A stretch of 45,882 bases of DNA from Candidatus Saccharimonadota bacterium (lineage in GTDB: Bacteria; Patescibacteriota; Saccharimonadia; Saccharimonadales; UBA10212). The stretch covers positions 1-45,882 of the forward strand of contig JACDFN010000001.1 in NCBI GenBank assembly GCA_013815775.1, written 5' to 3'. This document shows positions 17,701-25,086 of this stretch, piece by piece. Under the pieces are notes generated by a model. The model searched no databases. It was not told the origin of the DNA and was given only the letters and a program-made list of their open reading frames with translations. Within the stretch, counting starts at the first letter, position 1, and the number at the start of each line of letters is the position of its first letter. The position numbers were made by a program, and so were the translations under genes.

Positions 17701-17970
17701 GCGCAGGCTCCTAGTCCAGTAGTTGCCATGGATCTAAACCTATTAAAGTTTATTCTGGAGGTCAGCCAAGGCCAAAATATTCAAATTAATGCTTTGGCTG
17801 GGCAATGCCATAGTTCGGGGTCTAGGCATTACGAGGGTAAAGCAGTTGATTTCGGATGCCCTTTCAACGCTTCTGCCGCTGACGCCGTAGCAGGAAAATA
17901 TGGGGTTTCTAGAAATTCTGAAAATTGCGCTCAAAACGCCCACTACCATTATTCTGTGGGGGGAAGCTAA
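14710..17970 (+). CDS. Membrane-anchored T4SS-linked protein with C-terminal M15-like peptidase domain
   Basis: 1086 residues. Residues 1-130 are charged, Gly/Pro-rich and cytoplasmic. One strong helix lies at about 136-160, followed by a long extracellular part with coiled-coil-like segments and amphipathic stretches near 600-660. A Pro/Thr linker (PPPGTTPPPPGDPTSP, about 920-936) leads to a C-terminal module of roughly 100 residues with S-R-H-Y-E-G-K-A-V-D (zinc ligands H1040 and D1047) and H-Y-H at 1078-1080. This pattern fits M15/DD-peptidases that cut peptidoglycan stem peptides. It may be the wall-piercing component of the system. Zinc ligands are seen; activity is inferred. Confidence 0.82.
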   Translation: MAEPARQLNEREGNTHDNHKPGQVFEPRIVEGNGGGDSIPRGKLVAAKEPTYDQPGNESSTPDKPNLKALEGGGEPSRPKDNLRSNAEDENSTSENLLKAESSAEVSPQRHENPVGDGYKSAGKQKGLMSRFTSRRALIGIGALGSATIVGAVLLFSFLNIFKLDGLMSNVTAKAFLRSSAVLDGRSSKWVSAYIQARMLDMGDSADMNNNENILFRSNKVDTNSPFTDWYKTLRASKFELEVFEKQGIKFTSAVTADGKIRPGRIDIKGQDSIPIKVSASDFSKISSGDIETINKYQTYVDTEVFKNDKAARKAIKQVVKENTLWHQIYQRRHLRKSIQNMTGVRDWRFFEQTRDKANESGAAVRAKVVDKMVPDATLLGRVTRCLFGVEQCNPSRDVADPKNRATVQAKYGTDKAKTKEEIKKEQEFLAQLKDKGIDPSDLSEALKKILTRANLITNLLFLPDTLDMIAFIDDNLEKLVKLVVLARGAQAAGLYQEFSTANDQLKTGQVTGEEVNHFMQILSSAGSSDGWAKVVEGKGDPGTASSTGKCSREELAKAEKQPNKYQKEYALLCADERIGSTAKAQQIQDEYKATVGIIVGPIADAWTGAKGNIITGTFIRAIQWFSGLIASALSGVFGAILDILGLKDNVEKAIFWVFGKLSAFIGINIISGNESGGKFYNWLVQGGAYTAESDARQKGASLTNGASLASTQLAIKQHQTDRQEDMSLFDRVASLDNPDSLAYKSLIAADSLRSNPSAAMASSLKNMWRGLGSSFSTILVGQSSAATLDGYAASKFAGIETYDYPPKCSTLNPILSKPIDGTNALDVFANPSKYNLKNAPIGLSQDEINSLNDWDVMTNSDEFYNTIYGIIGENTEDADDIAVQIYNCHLLDTAIRGSLGYLYGYSKDNGLEDNVASSPPPGTTPPPPGDPTSPVTGTAQQIAKQILAAAAAGKIKFNVLFGSDIFDGSTPEQNVEQTAAGLPAKTTSTCGSSGRGAQAPSPVVAMDLNLLKFILEVSQGQNIQINALAGQCHSSGSRHYEGKAVDFGCPFNASAADAVAGKYGVSRNSENCAQNAHYHYSVGGS

Positions 17971-17971
17971 A

Positions 17972-19231
17972 ATGTTGGCAGAAAAAATTATATCCGCTAG
18001 TAAGTTTCTGATACTAATCCTATTTATCTGCACTATAATTTATCCGAACATTGCTGCTGCTCAGGGCAGTACTTATAGAAAATTACAAACTCCTTTCTAT
18101 GACCCAAACGGCTCCCAGACCACTTCCTGCGGAAGTGCTAGTTTAATTGGATCAGAAAATGCCGAGAAGGTTTTTAACTTTTTTAGGGGCAAGGGAATGG
18201 AAGCATGGCAAGCCGCCGGAATCATCGGTAATATGACCGCAGAATCTGGTGTTGAACCCCAGCGTCTTCAGGGAACTCCAATAGATGTAAAAACACCGGC
18301 TGAGTCTTTTTCCGGTAGCCTTGGCTGGGGCATCGTGCAGTGGACACCTGGCAGCAAATTTATCGATACCATCAACCCTATAAGCAAGGCTAACGAACTT
18401 GGGGTGCAGCTAGAGTTTTTATGGAAACAGCTAGAGGGCAAAGGGCCGCTACCCGAGAAACAAGCAGGTGATGAACTTAAAAGAACTACCGATGTAGAGA
18501 GCGCTACCGTTGCCTTCCAAGGAACAGAGCCCGGCGGAACCGTGCAGTACGAGGGTAAAAGCTATGGTCCCTATACTGGTTTTGAGAGACCGGCGGATAA
18601 GCAAGGAAGTATTGCTTTTCGGATTGACACCGCAAAAAGCATATTTGCTAAGTACGGGTCAAATGATGGAGGCGGTGCAGCGGAGTGCGTGTTAGGTGGC
18701 AGCTTAGGTATTTCAGGAGACTGCCAGGCAAACGGCATAGTCTATGAGGGTCAATATACCCAGCAGCAGTTAAGAAAAATTTTTGGCCCGCCGGTCCGTG
18801 ACACTAAGGTAAATCTGGTTAACATCGACTTCTTCGGCAGTAAAATACCAGTACATAAACTAGTTGCTCCCTGCCTCAAAGCCATAGAGCAAGAGCTAAT
18901 AGCTAAAAATGTAAGCTACAGACCCGAAGCCTTAAAGGGTGGTTTCTGGTGTATAAGAGAAAATGACGGCCAAATAGGCGACAGCAGCTACCATGTATAC
19001 GGAGCCGGGTGTGACATCAACCCCCTTACCAATAATTACTTCAGTGATGGCAAGGCAAGACCCTACACCCCCAACTGTCCAATTGCAACGGGGGTGATAG
19101 ACAGTGGCAATTGTTATGATTTACCCCCGGATTATGTGTCGACCTTTGAGAAATATGGGTTTGCGTGGGGTGGTAACTATAGCTCTATAAAAGATTACAT
19201 GCATTTTGAGTGGCATGGGGTAAAACCATGA
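17972..19231 (+). CDS. Secreted bifunctional lysozyme-like and M15 peptidase
   Basis: 419 residues from ATG 17972, which has a G-rich ribosome site; the longer frame back to 17900 overlaps the previous gene. The signal peptide ends at AAA with mature QGST. Residues about 62-180 match the phage tail lysozyme family (ENAEKVFNFFRGKGM, IIGNMTAESGVEP with E91 as the likely acid, WGIVQWTPGSK). Residues about 270-419 form an M15 peptidase (SYHVYGAGCD: H341, D348; YMHFEWH: H411, E413, H415). The order lysozyme then peptidase is like phage tail or VirB1-type wall hydrolases. It follows the tethered M15 protein after one base, so both are co-expressed. Confidence 0.9.
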   Translation: MLAEKIISASKFLILILFICTIIYPNIAAAQGSTYRKLQTPFYDPNGSQTTSCGSASLIGSENAEKVFNFFRGKGMEAWQAAGIIGNMTAESGVEPQRLQGTPIDVKTPAESFSGSLGWGIVQWTPGSKFIDTINPISKANELGVQLEFLWKQLEGKGPLPEKQAGDELKRTTDVESATVAFQGTEPGGTVQYEGKSYGPYTGFERPADKQGSIAFRIDTAKSIFAKYGSNDGGGAAECVLGGSLGISGDCQANGIVYEGQYTQQQLRKIFGPPVRDTKVNLVNIDFFGSKIPVHKLVAPCLKAIEQELIAKNVSYRPEALKGGFWCIRENDGQIGDSSYHVYGAGCDINPLTNNYFSDGKARPYTPNCPIATGVIDSGNCYDLPPDYVSTFEKYGFAWGGNYSSIKDYMHFEWHGVKP

Positions 19232-19274
19232 TTGATCCAAGAATAAAGTGTAATAAAGCTGGGAGTTTACGCTC

Positions 19275-20744
19275 ATGAAGAAAAAAGCCATTTTAGTACT
19301 CTCGGCTATTGTTTTCGTACTGGTTATCTACGGCCTATATAGCACCGCTTTTATTGAAGTATCCGTTACCGGCCAAGGTAGCTCCGAAATTTCCTATAAA
19401 TTTATAAACCAAGATACTTCTAAGGAGAAGGTGATTAAGAGCGGCTCTACTAAACTAAAAACCAGAGTGTCTAAGGGAAATTACGAGATTTTGGTCAAGC
19501 AGGGTGAAGTCAGTTATGTATCGATAATAAAAGCTGCAGGATTTCTAAAAACTTCCTCGATTAGCGCTAGCCTTAAGCCGGAAAAGAGCCGGCAATTCGT
19601 GGGCAATAACCCCGGTTCATGCATGAACTACAACGACAGTATACTTGTTACGCATACCTGTGGAACTACCTACAACAAGGTCAACGTCCACGTCCCGGCA
19701 AACTCTTCTTTACCAACCTATATTGCCCAAAGCTCAAGCCTATCCATATTCGGCTATTTGGGAGGTGTAGTGAACACTAGCGAAGGCAGTCTGGCTTTGG
19801 TCCGCGCTCTAGGAGATGACGTTAGCAGCTACTTTATCCACCGTATCGACCAAAGCCTTAAATCACTTGGTTCAACTGCACTGCCAAACCTTGACGTAAA
19901 CAAATTCTACGTCATTAAATCCTATGGGAGTGGATTCATAATTTATGATACTTCTTTCCAACAGGTACTTATTTATCCTAGCAGAGCTGCAAAACCGATG
20001 ACGGTTAAGTTTGATACCCCGGGTGAAAAGAATTTAATTCTCAAAGATATAGACTTTCGAAGCAATGGGTTTACTAAGCTATACACTACAGATGACGGCT
20101 CTAAGGATGCCCGGTCGGAAGTGGTGGCTGTCCGAGAAGGGAAATCCAAGCACTATGTTTTTAATAAAAAATTTCTACAGGCTAAACTATGTGGGGAGCG
20201 GTCTTTGTGCGTAGTCACAGGCGAGCGGCTCGAGGTCTATGATATAGCGCAAGAAAAACCGAAGTTTTCTTTTGCCCTTAATGGGACGGAGCTGGTGGGA
20301 ACTTCCGGCAAGAACATCCTAATCAAACATGGCCGAGGGATAATAAACTTGGACCTGGACAAACGCAGCGGGTTTATTGAATTTGGCCTTGATGATTATG
20401 ATTACTGCGGAATACAAGAAGATGCTGGAACGTATTTGCTCTGTTTAATTAACAATAAGAATAAAAAGGTTGCTCTGCGCATAGACACGGGCTCCGACAA
20501 CACTGACAGTGTAGATAAAAAAATAAACCAGCTCCTCAATACGCCGGAGGTTTCTGATGTATCTATCTACGGTAAGTTTATCTTTATATCTCCTAACCTG
20601 GGGGAGCTTGTGTACGACAGTAGAACTAACGGCTACGGATACAACCCTGCCACCAAAAAAGCTGCTAATGACAAAATAAACCAGGAGATAGATCGGTTAG
20701 GAATAGACAGGAGAGTATATTCTATTACCAACACGATTCCCTGA
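19275..20744 (+). CDS. Anchored hypothetical protein of the T4SS locus
   Basis: 489 residues with an N-terminal membrane segment (about 5-27). A small beta domain follows (about 30-90; SGSTKLKTRVSKGNYEILVKQGE resembles PEGA-like folds). The remaining 390 residues have repeated hydrophobic strands suggestive of a beta-propeller. There are no catalytic motifs. It is the last gene of the rightward block, 43 bases after the hydrolase gene, and ends 7 bases from convergent recF. I do not recognise the family; an outside-facing scaffolding or sensing role is only a guess. Confidence 0.72.
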   Translation: MKKKAILVLSAIVFVLVIYGLYSTAFIEVSVTGQGSSEISYKFINQDTSKEKVIKSGSTKLKTRVSKGNYEILVKQGEVSYVSIIKAAGFLKTSSISASLKPEKSRQFVGNNPGSCMNYNDSILVTHTCGTTYNKVNVHVPANSSLPTYIAQSSSLSIFGYLGGVVNTSEGSLALVRALGDDVSSYFIHRIDQSLKSLGSTALPNLDVNKFYVIKSYGSGFIIYDTSFQQVLIYPSRAAKPMTVKFDTPGEKNLILKDIDFRSNGFTKLYTTDDGSKDARSEVVAVREGKSKHYVFNKKFLQAKLCGERSLCVVTGERLEVYDIAQEKPKFSFALNGTELVGTSGKNILIKHGRGIINLDLDKRSGFIEFGLDDYDYCGIQEDAGTYLLCLINNKNKKVALRIDTGSDNTDSVDKKINQLLNTPEVSDVSIYGKFIFISPNLGELVYDSRTNGYGYNPATKKAANDKINQEIDRLGIDRRVYSITNTIP

Positions 20745-20751
20745 GCAGGCT

Positions 20752-21828
20752 TTATCGAAGTTTAGAGGCAGTTGTTGTGGGTATTAAGTTGTGTGTTCCA
20801 GAAGAAAAGTATTCTACCACGGCGTCGGCGTCAGTAGTAGTTATAATAGTTTGATAATTACTCAAGTAATCAACGAGTGCGTGCCGGCGTGCGCCGTCTA
20901 GCTCAGAGAAAACGTCGTCCAGTAAGAGGATCGGTTTTTGACCCCGGGCTTTAGATATTAAACCAAGCTCAAAGATTTTTATGGCCAGAAGCAGACTCCT
21001 TGTTTCCCCGCGTGAAGCAGTTTGGTTGGCGGGTTGATGGTTTAAGATAAAAGTTATGTCTTCGCGGTGGGGCCCGTAAGCGGTAAAACCTCTCTCGTAA
21101 TCGAGACTACTGTTCTTTTCCAGTCTTGAAAGCATTTGGCTAGCGTAGCTGCCGACCGGGAACTGTACTTCGTATTGGATTGTGACAGCCGACTTGTGCT
21201 GGGCAATTTCGCTGTAAGTTTTGCTTATATTTTTATTTATTTTGTCTATCAAGACTTGACGTGCTTGGGCAATTTTGGCGCCTTGCTCACTCAAGCGAAC
21301 ATTCCAGGCAAAAAGTTGAGACTCTCCGAAAGAACGCCCACGCTTAAGAAGTGCGTTACGTTGAGCTAGCATACGACGATAATTGCCCACGAGCGCTTTA
21401 TAGCCCGGTAAGCTTCTCTCTAGCAGGCTATCAATATATTCGCGGCGATGTTGGGGCCCGCGTGTAATCATCTGAAGATGGTTGGGTTCGAAAAAAACTA
21501 CAGGAACAGTGCGCTCCAAGCTAAGACGCTTAAAAGGCTTATCTCCTAGTAGAAACGACTTTTCCACTGTCTGATTACTTCGAGTAAGCTTTAAAACTCT
21601 AGTGTCAGCTCCGTAAAAGCCTTCTAACCGAGCCCAAGGGGCTTTGTGAGATATGAGCTCTTGGTCTCGAGCTCTATATGAACTGCCGCTAGACAACATA
21701 AGAATTGCCTCTAGAAGATTTGTCTTTCCACTGGCATTAGGGCCCACCACAATGTTAACTGCCGGGTCAAATTCAAAGGAGTCATCCGTATATGACCGGA
21801 AGTTCTGTAGACGAAGGGTTGTGACCAT
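20752..21828 (-). CDS. recF: DNA replication and repair protein RecF
   Basis: 358 residues, a normal RecF length. It has Walker A GPNASGKTNLLEAI near residue 30, the ABC-type signature TASRGETRSLLLAIK, and Walker B PILLLDDVFSELD. RecF loads RecA at gaps through RecOR and binds DNA as an SMC-like ATPase in the cytoplasm. It lies 28 bases downstream of dnaN in the same direction, the classic dnaA-dnaN-recF order. Confidence 0.97.
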   Translation of the reverse strand: MVTTLRLQNFRSYTDDSFEFDPAVNIVVGPNASGKTNLLEAILMLSSGSSYRARDQELISHKAPWARLEGFYGADTRVLKLTRSNQTVEKSFLLGDKPFKRLSLERTVPVVFFEPNHLQMITRGPQHRREYIDSLLERSLPGYKALVGNYRRMLAQRNALLKRGRSFGESQLFAWNVRLSEQGAKIAQARQVLIDKINKNISKTYSEIAQHKSAVTIQYEVQFPVGSYASQMLSRLEKNSSLDYERGFTAYGPHREDITFILNHQPANQTASRGETRSLLLAIKIFELGLISKARGQKPILLLDDVFSELDGARRHALVDYLSNYQTIITTTDADAVVEYFSSGTHNLIPTTTASKLR

Positions 21829-21856
21829 GATAATCTAGCAGCCTTCAGCTACCCAG

Positions 21857-22948
21857 CTAACTGCGGAGTGGCATTATGAGGTGCATATAGTTTTGCTCCG
21901 ACTGGCTGCGCAAGATACAGGGTTCAAGTTTGCCATTAAAACAAAACTCTACCTCGGCTGAGCTAAATGCGTTCAAAGCGTCAATGAGATAACGAGAGTT
22001 AAGCGTTACCTCTCCACCCCCATTCACTTCGGCTTTGGCGGTGGCTGTGTTTTCGCCCAACTGTGAAGCGATTGCATTGATACTTATGTCGCCACTGGCC
22101 TTATCGGCTTTGATAGTTATACTGCCCGCACTTTCCCTAGCGAACAGGCTTGAAACCTTGGTAATGTTTAAAAAATCTGTTCGGCTGAGACGAACGGTTG
22201 TGGCAAATTTTACGGGAATTAACTTGCGGTAATCTGGGTAGTTCCCCTCAATTAACCTCGCTACTAAAATAACGTCGCCAACTTCAAAGCGTACTTGTTG
22301 ATCATCGTGTGTTATTTTTATTTCTTTATCACTGTCCCCGATAATTCTCAGTAGGTCGGCGGCGGCGGTGGCCGGCACTAGGAAGTTGAGAGATGTTTTA
22401 GTTTTTCCTAGCTTGTACTCGGCTAGACGGTAACTATCGGTAGAGGCAGCTATGATGCTCCCGTCAGAACTATGAAAATAAACACCTGTTAAAACTGGTC
22501 TAGCATCATCGGCACTAGCAGCGAAGACAATCTGCTGAAGCGCCTTTTTAAAGACTGTAGCGTCAGTGTTCCATGTGCTTCCTCCGGTAATTGCTGGCAT
22601 TACGGGGAATTCCTCAGAGCTGGTTCCGTTTATTGTGGATTTGTATTGGTCGTTAGTAATGTGCAGTTTATTGTCAGCAAGCTCTATTTTCAGTACGCTT
22701 TCGGGTAGACTAGAGACAAATTCTTGCATTAATCTGGCTGGGACTGTGATGGAGCCAGTTTCCTCAATCTTGGAACCTACGAATTGAGTGATAGCAATAT
22801 CTAGGTTGGTGGCTGCGATACTAAGCCTGTTATTGTCTGTTTTTAATAAAACATTGGAAAGAATGGGGAGGGTATTGCGTGTGTTAGCTACACGGGCGAC
22901 TGTGTTAATTGCTTTGCTTAGGTTTTCCTGGGTAACTTGGAGTTTCAT
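21857..22948 (-). CDS. dnaN: DNA polymerase III beta sliding clamp
   Basis: 363 residues, matching the three-domain clamp. The N-terminus MKLQVTQENLSKAINTVARVANTRNTLPILSN, the central LTGVYFH and STDSYRLAEY motifs, and the C-terminal YLIDALNAF ... YMHLIMPLRS are typical. It forms a ring around DNA for the polymerase. AGGAA lies 7 bases before the ATG. It follows dnaA after an intergenic part rich in DnaA boxes, and precedes recF. Confidence 0.98.
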   Translation of the reverse strand: MKLQVTQENLSKAINTVARVANTRNTLPILSNVLLKTDNNRLSIAATNLDIAITQFVGSKIEETGSITVPARLMQEFVSSLPESVLKIELADNKLHITNDQYKSTINGTSSEEFPVMPAITGGSTWNTDATVFKKALQQIVFAASADDARPVLTGVYFHSSDGSIIAASTDSYRLAEYKLGKTKTSLNFLVPATAAADLLRIIGDSDKEIKITHDDQQVRFEVGDVILVARLIEGNYPDYRKLIPVKFATTVRLSRTDFLNITKVSSLFARESAGSITIKADKASGDISINAIASQLGENTATAKAEVNGGGEVTLNSRYLIDALNAFSSAEVEFCFNGKLEPCILRSQSEQNYMHLIMPLRS

Positions 22949-23196
22949 TCTATAATTCCTATTAGTATATTATTTTAGTTGTAGTAGTAAGGGCTGTGGA
23001 TAGCGGGTAAAAGCCGAAAACACTACTGTTAAACCGGCCCGTATATTGTGTATATGATTTACTGAAGCATGTGCTTATCCTGCTCATAAGTAGGTACCTA
23101 ACAATAATAAAAGACCCAAGCCCTGTGGAGAGCGTGTAGAACAACCTGATTTTTACAAAGCTTTTGCTCAGGCTTTCCACTGGATGTACACAAAGC
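22949..23196. other. dnaA-dnaN intergenic with DnaA boxes, possible part of oriC
   Basis: This 248-base stretch holds TGTGGATAG (22995-23003, one mismatch to the reverse of TTATCCACA), TGTGGAGAG (23124-23132) and CTTTCCACT (23173-23181). The first two sit in 19-base direct repeats, CTGTGGATAGCGGGTAAAA (22994-23012) and CTGTGGAGAGCGTGTAGAA (23123-23141), 16 of 19 identical. ACAAAGCTT occurs at 23155-23163 and again at 23190-23198 across the dnaA stop. It may also carry dnaN promoter activity. Confidence 0.65.
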
Positions 23197-24585
23197 TTAA
23201 GCATAAAGTCTCTCCTTAAGTTCGTTGACGTTTTGCTTAATCGTACCGTCATAGCTTAACTCTTTTTCGATTTTATCAACCGAATGGATAGCGGTTGTAT
23301 GATCTTTTCGACCCAACTCGTGAGCTATCTTCGGGAAGCTTAGATGAAGCTCACTTCTAAGCATATACATAGCAATTTGGCGGGGCACTACAATGTCTTT
23401 ATCTCTCTTGGGACCTAGTATTTCCTCAAGCGATATATGAAAATGTTTAGCCGTCCGTTCTATTATCTGCCTGGCGTTGATGTGTTTAGGACGGGAACGG
23501 CCGCTATCAAACATAGTTGATACTGCTTGTAGACTAGGTTCTATTTTTCTCATCTCACAAAAAGCGATAACCTGATTTAAAGCTCCTTCAAGTTCACGAA
23601 TATTGCTTTGAACTCTTGTAGCTAAAAACTCTACTACTTCGTTAGATAAATCAAAACTCAAACTAGAAGACTTGCTATGAAGTATTGCGCAGCGTGTTTC
23701 GAAGTCGGGGTTTTGCATGTCGATTGTCATCCCCCAGGCAAACCGGCTGCGTAGCCGTTCTTCTAGTGTGGGGATATCTTTGGGGGGCTTATCACTGCTC
23801 ATAATGATCTGCTTGTTTGCCTGGTATAGAGCGTTGAAGGTATGGAAGAATTCTTCCTGTATTTTCTCCTTGCCAGCTAAAAACTGCACATCGTCTACAA
23901 TTAGCACATCCGCTCCACGGTAAAACCCCGCGAAACTACTGGCGTTTTTCTTAAAGCGGATCGCATCGACGAACTCTTGAACAAACTGCTCAGTAGAAGC
24001 ATAAATTACCTTGCCGCCATTTCTTCCAGTTGATATGGCGTTACCCAAAGCTTGTATAAGATGGGTTTTACCAATCCCAACGCCTCCATATATGAACAAA
24101 GGATTGTATTTAGTGCCTGGTTTCTGAGCTATGGCTTGGCAGGCTGCGTAAGCAAGTTCGTTTCCGGCGCCAACTACAAAATTTTCAAAAGTATATCTTT
24201 CATTTAGTCCTTGACGGTAGGAATGGGTGACATCTGCTATGCGAGACTTAATCGATAATTGGTTTGCCGGTACGGCACGGCTAGAAGCAGCATGGTTGTT
24301 TGCTCCAGAGGGCTCGCCGTGACGCTGTGTTGGGACTATGCCGGTGTGGATCTTGTATTCAACCTTCTTGGGCTGGGCTCCATTTTTTGCTAATACTTTA
24401 ACTACGAGTTCGTTGAATTTTTTTTCAAGCTGGTTCTTGACGAATATATTGGGCACACCTATTACAGCTAAGTCATCTTTACACTTTATTAACTGGGTAT
24501 GCTTAAACCATGTAACAAAATTTCCACGGGAAATGCTAAGCTCGATTTCCCCTAGAACTGCTTGCCACAAGGCGGTTTCCTGCAT
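23197..24585 (-). CDS. dnaA: Chromosomal replication initiator protein DnaA
   Basis: 462 residues. Domain I (about 1-80; LWQAVLGEIELSISRGNFVTWF) is followed by a short linker. The AAA+ domain has Walker A GGVGIGKTHLIQALG and Walker B VLIVDDVQFLAGKE, and the arginine finger region LEERLRSRFAWG. Domain IV ends with the DNA-binding signature GRKDHTTAIHSVDKI. DnaA binds TTATCCACA boxes and melts the origin. AGGATAC just before the ATG supports the start. It is transcribed away from rpmH, with oriC between. Confidence 0.98.
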   Translation of the reverse strand: MQETALWQAVLGEIELSISRGNFVTWFKHTQLIKCKDDLAVIGVPNIFVKNQLEKKFNELVVKVLAKNGAQPKKVEYKIHTGIVPTQRHGEPSGANNHAASSRAVPANQLSIKSRIADVTHSYRQGLNERYTFENFVVGAGNELAYAACQAIAQKPGTKYNPLFIYGGVGIGKTHLIQALGNAISTGRNGGKVIYASTEQFVQEFVDAIRFKKNASSFAGFYRGADVLIVDDVQFLAGKEKIQEEFFHTFNALYQANKQIIMSSDKPPKDIPTLEERLRSRFAWGMTIDMQNPDFETRCAILHSKSSSLSFDLSNEVVEFLATRVQSNIRELEGALNQVIAFCEMRKIEPSLQAVSTMFDSGRSRPKHINARQIIERTAKHFHISLEEILGPKRDKDIVVPRQIAMYMLRSELHLSFPKIAHELGRKDHTTAIHSVDKIEKELSYDGTIKQNVNELKERLYA

Positions 24586-24629
24586 GTATCCTAAACCCTC
24601 ATTAAAAGTAACATCGTAAGTTACTATAA

Positions 24630-24658
24630 ACTATAGCGAATGGCTGGTTGTTTTTCCA
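24630..24658 (-). promoter_or_regulatory. Candidate dnaA promoter overlapping a DnaA box
   Basis: On the minus strand TGGAAA (24653-24658), a 17-base spacer and TATAGT (24630-24635) fit a promoter; a second TATAGT lies at 24623-24628. The -35 lies inside the DnaA box at 24652-24660, so DnaA could repress its own gene. Confidence 0.5.
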
Positions 24659-24758
24659 CAGGCGTAACAAAAATCACTACAGTCGCGGTAGTTTTTTGGC
24701 TGTAAGGTGATAACTTATGCACAAGATGCTGCTTACCCTGTTATATTGTGGACAAAGC

Positions 24759-24787
24759 TTGGTCAAGAGTGGAAAACCTGTTAGAAT
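24759..24787 (+). promoter_or_regulatory. Candidate promoter for rpmH operon
   Basis: TTGGTC (24759-24764), a 17-base spacer and TAGAAT (24782-24787) place a TSS about 38 bases before the rpmH ATG. The DnaA-like box AGTGGAAAA lies in the spacer. Confidence 0.5.
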
Positions 24788-24831
24788 TTGGGGGTTATTA
24801 TTGTTAATTTAACGCTTCATCATTACCCAAT

Positions 24832-24969
24832 ATGCCTAAAAGAACATACCAACCTAAAACGCGGCGACGAAGCCGTGAACACGGTTTTCTAAAGCGCATG
24901 GCTACCAGCGCCGGACGCAGGGTAGTCAAGCGTCGCCGAGATAAAGGCCGCACCCTGCTTACTCGTTAG
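24832..24969 (+). CDS. rpmH: 50S ribosomal protein L34
   Basis: A 45-residue basic protein beginning [19 protein letters not shown] and ending KGRTLLTR. This is the L34 sequence pattern ([21 protein letters not shown]), part of the large ribosomal subunit. It has no clear Shine-Dalgarno sequence. It opens the rpmH-rnpA-yidC-jag order next to oriC. Confidence 0.97.
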   Translation: MPKRTYQPKTRRRSREHGFLKRMATSAGRRVVKRRRDKGRTLLTR

Positions 24970-25050
24970 TTTGCACCGCGTAGTCTGCTTCCTGACGGCG
25001 CGTAGCTCTGCACCCTATGCTTACTAACGGTCAAACTCCTACAACTTCTG

Positions 25051-25086
25051 CTTTTAGCTTTTAGCTTTTAGCATTAAGCTAAAAGG
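25051..25086 (+). promoter_or_regulatory. CTTTTAG triplicate and hairpin at the rnpA ribosome site
   Basis: CTTTTAG occurs three times in tandem (25051-25071). The last copy, extended to CTTTTAGC (25065-25072), pairs with GCTAAAAG (25078-25085). That arm covers the only purine-rich ribosome site AAAAGG, immediately before the rnpA ATG at 25087. Each copy could pair with the same arm, so several stems are possible. A translational control role is inferred. Confidence 0.5.

Larger units (their letters stand above)
24586..24831. other. Replication origin oriC (dnaA-rpmH intergenic)
   Basis: DnaA-box matches are TTTTCCACA (24652-24660), TTATGCACA (24715-24723), TGTGGACAA (24747-24755, reverse) and AGTGGAAAA (24768-24776, reverse), each one or two mismatches from TTATCCACA. 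An AT-rich stretch GTTATTATTGTTAATTTAAC (24794-24813) is a candidate unwinding element. ACAAAGCTT follows the third box at 24752-24760. AGTAAC/GTTACT (24607-24625) forms an inverted repeat in the dnaA leader. The location between divergent dnaA and rpmH is the classical origin context. Confidence 0.85.

Noticed and set aside
25051-25071. CTTTTAG repeats as a CRISPR or satellite
   Set aside because: Only three 7-base units with no spacers.
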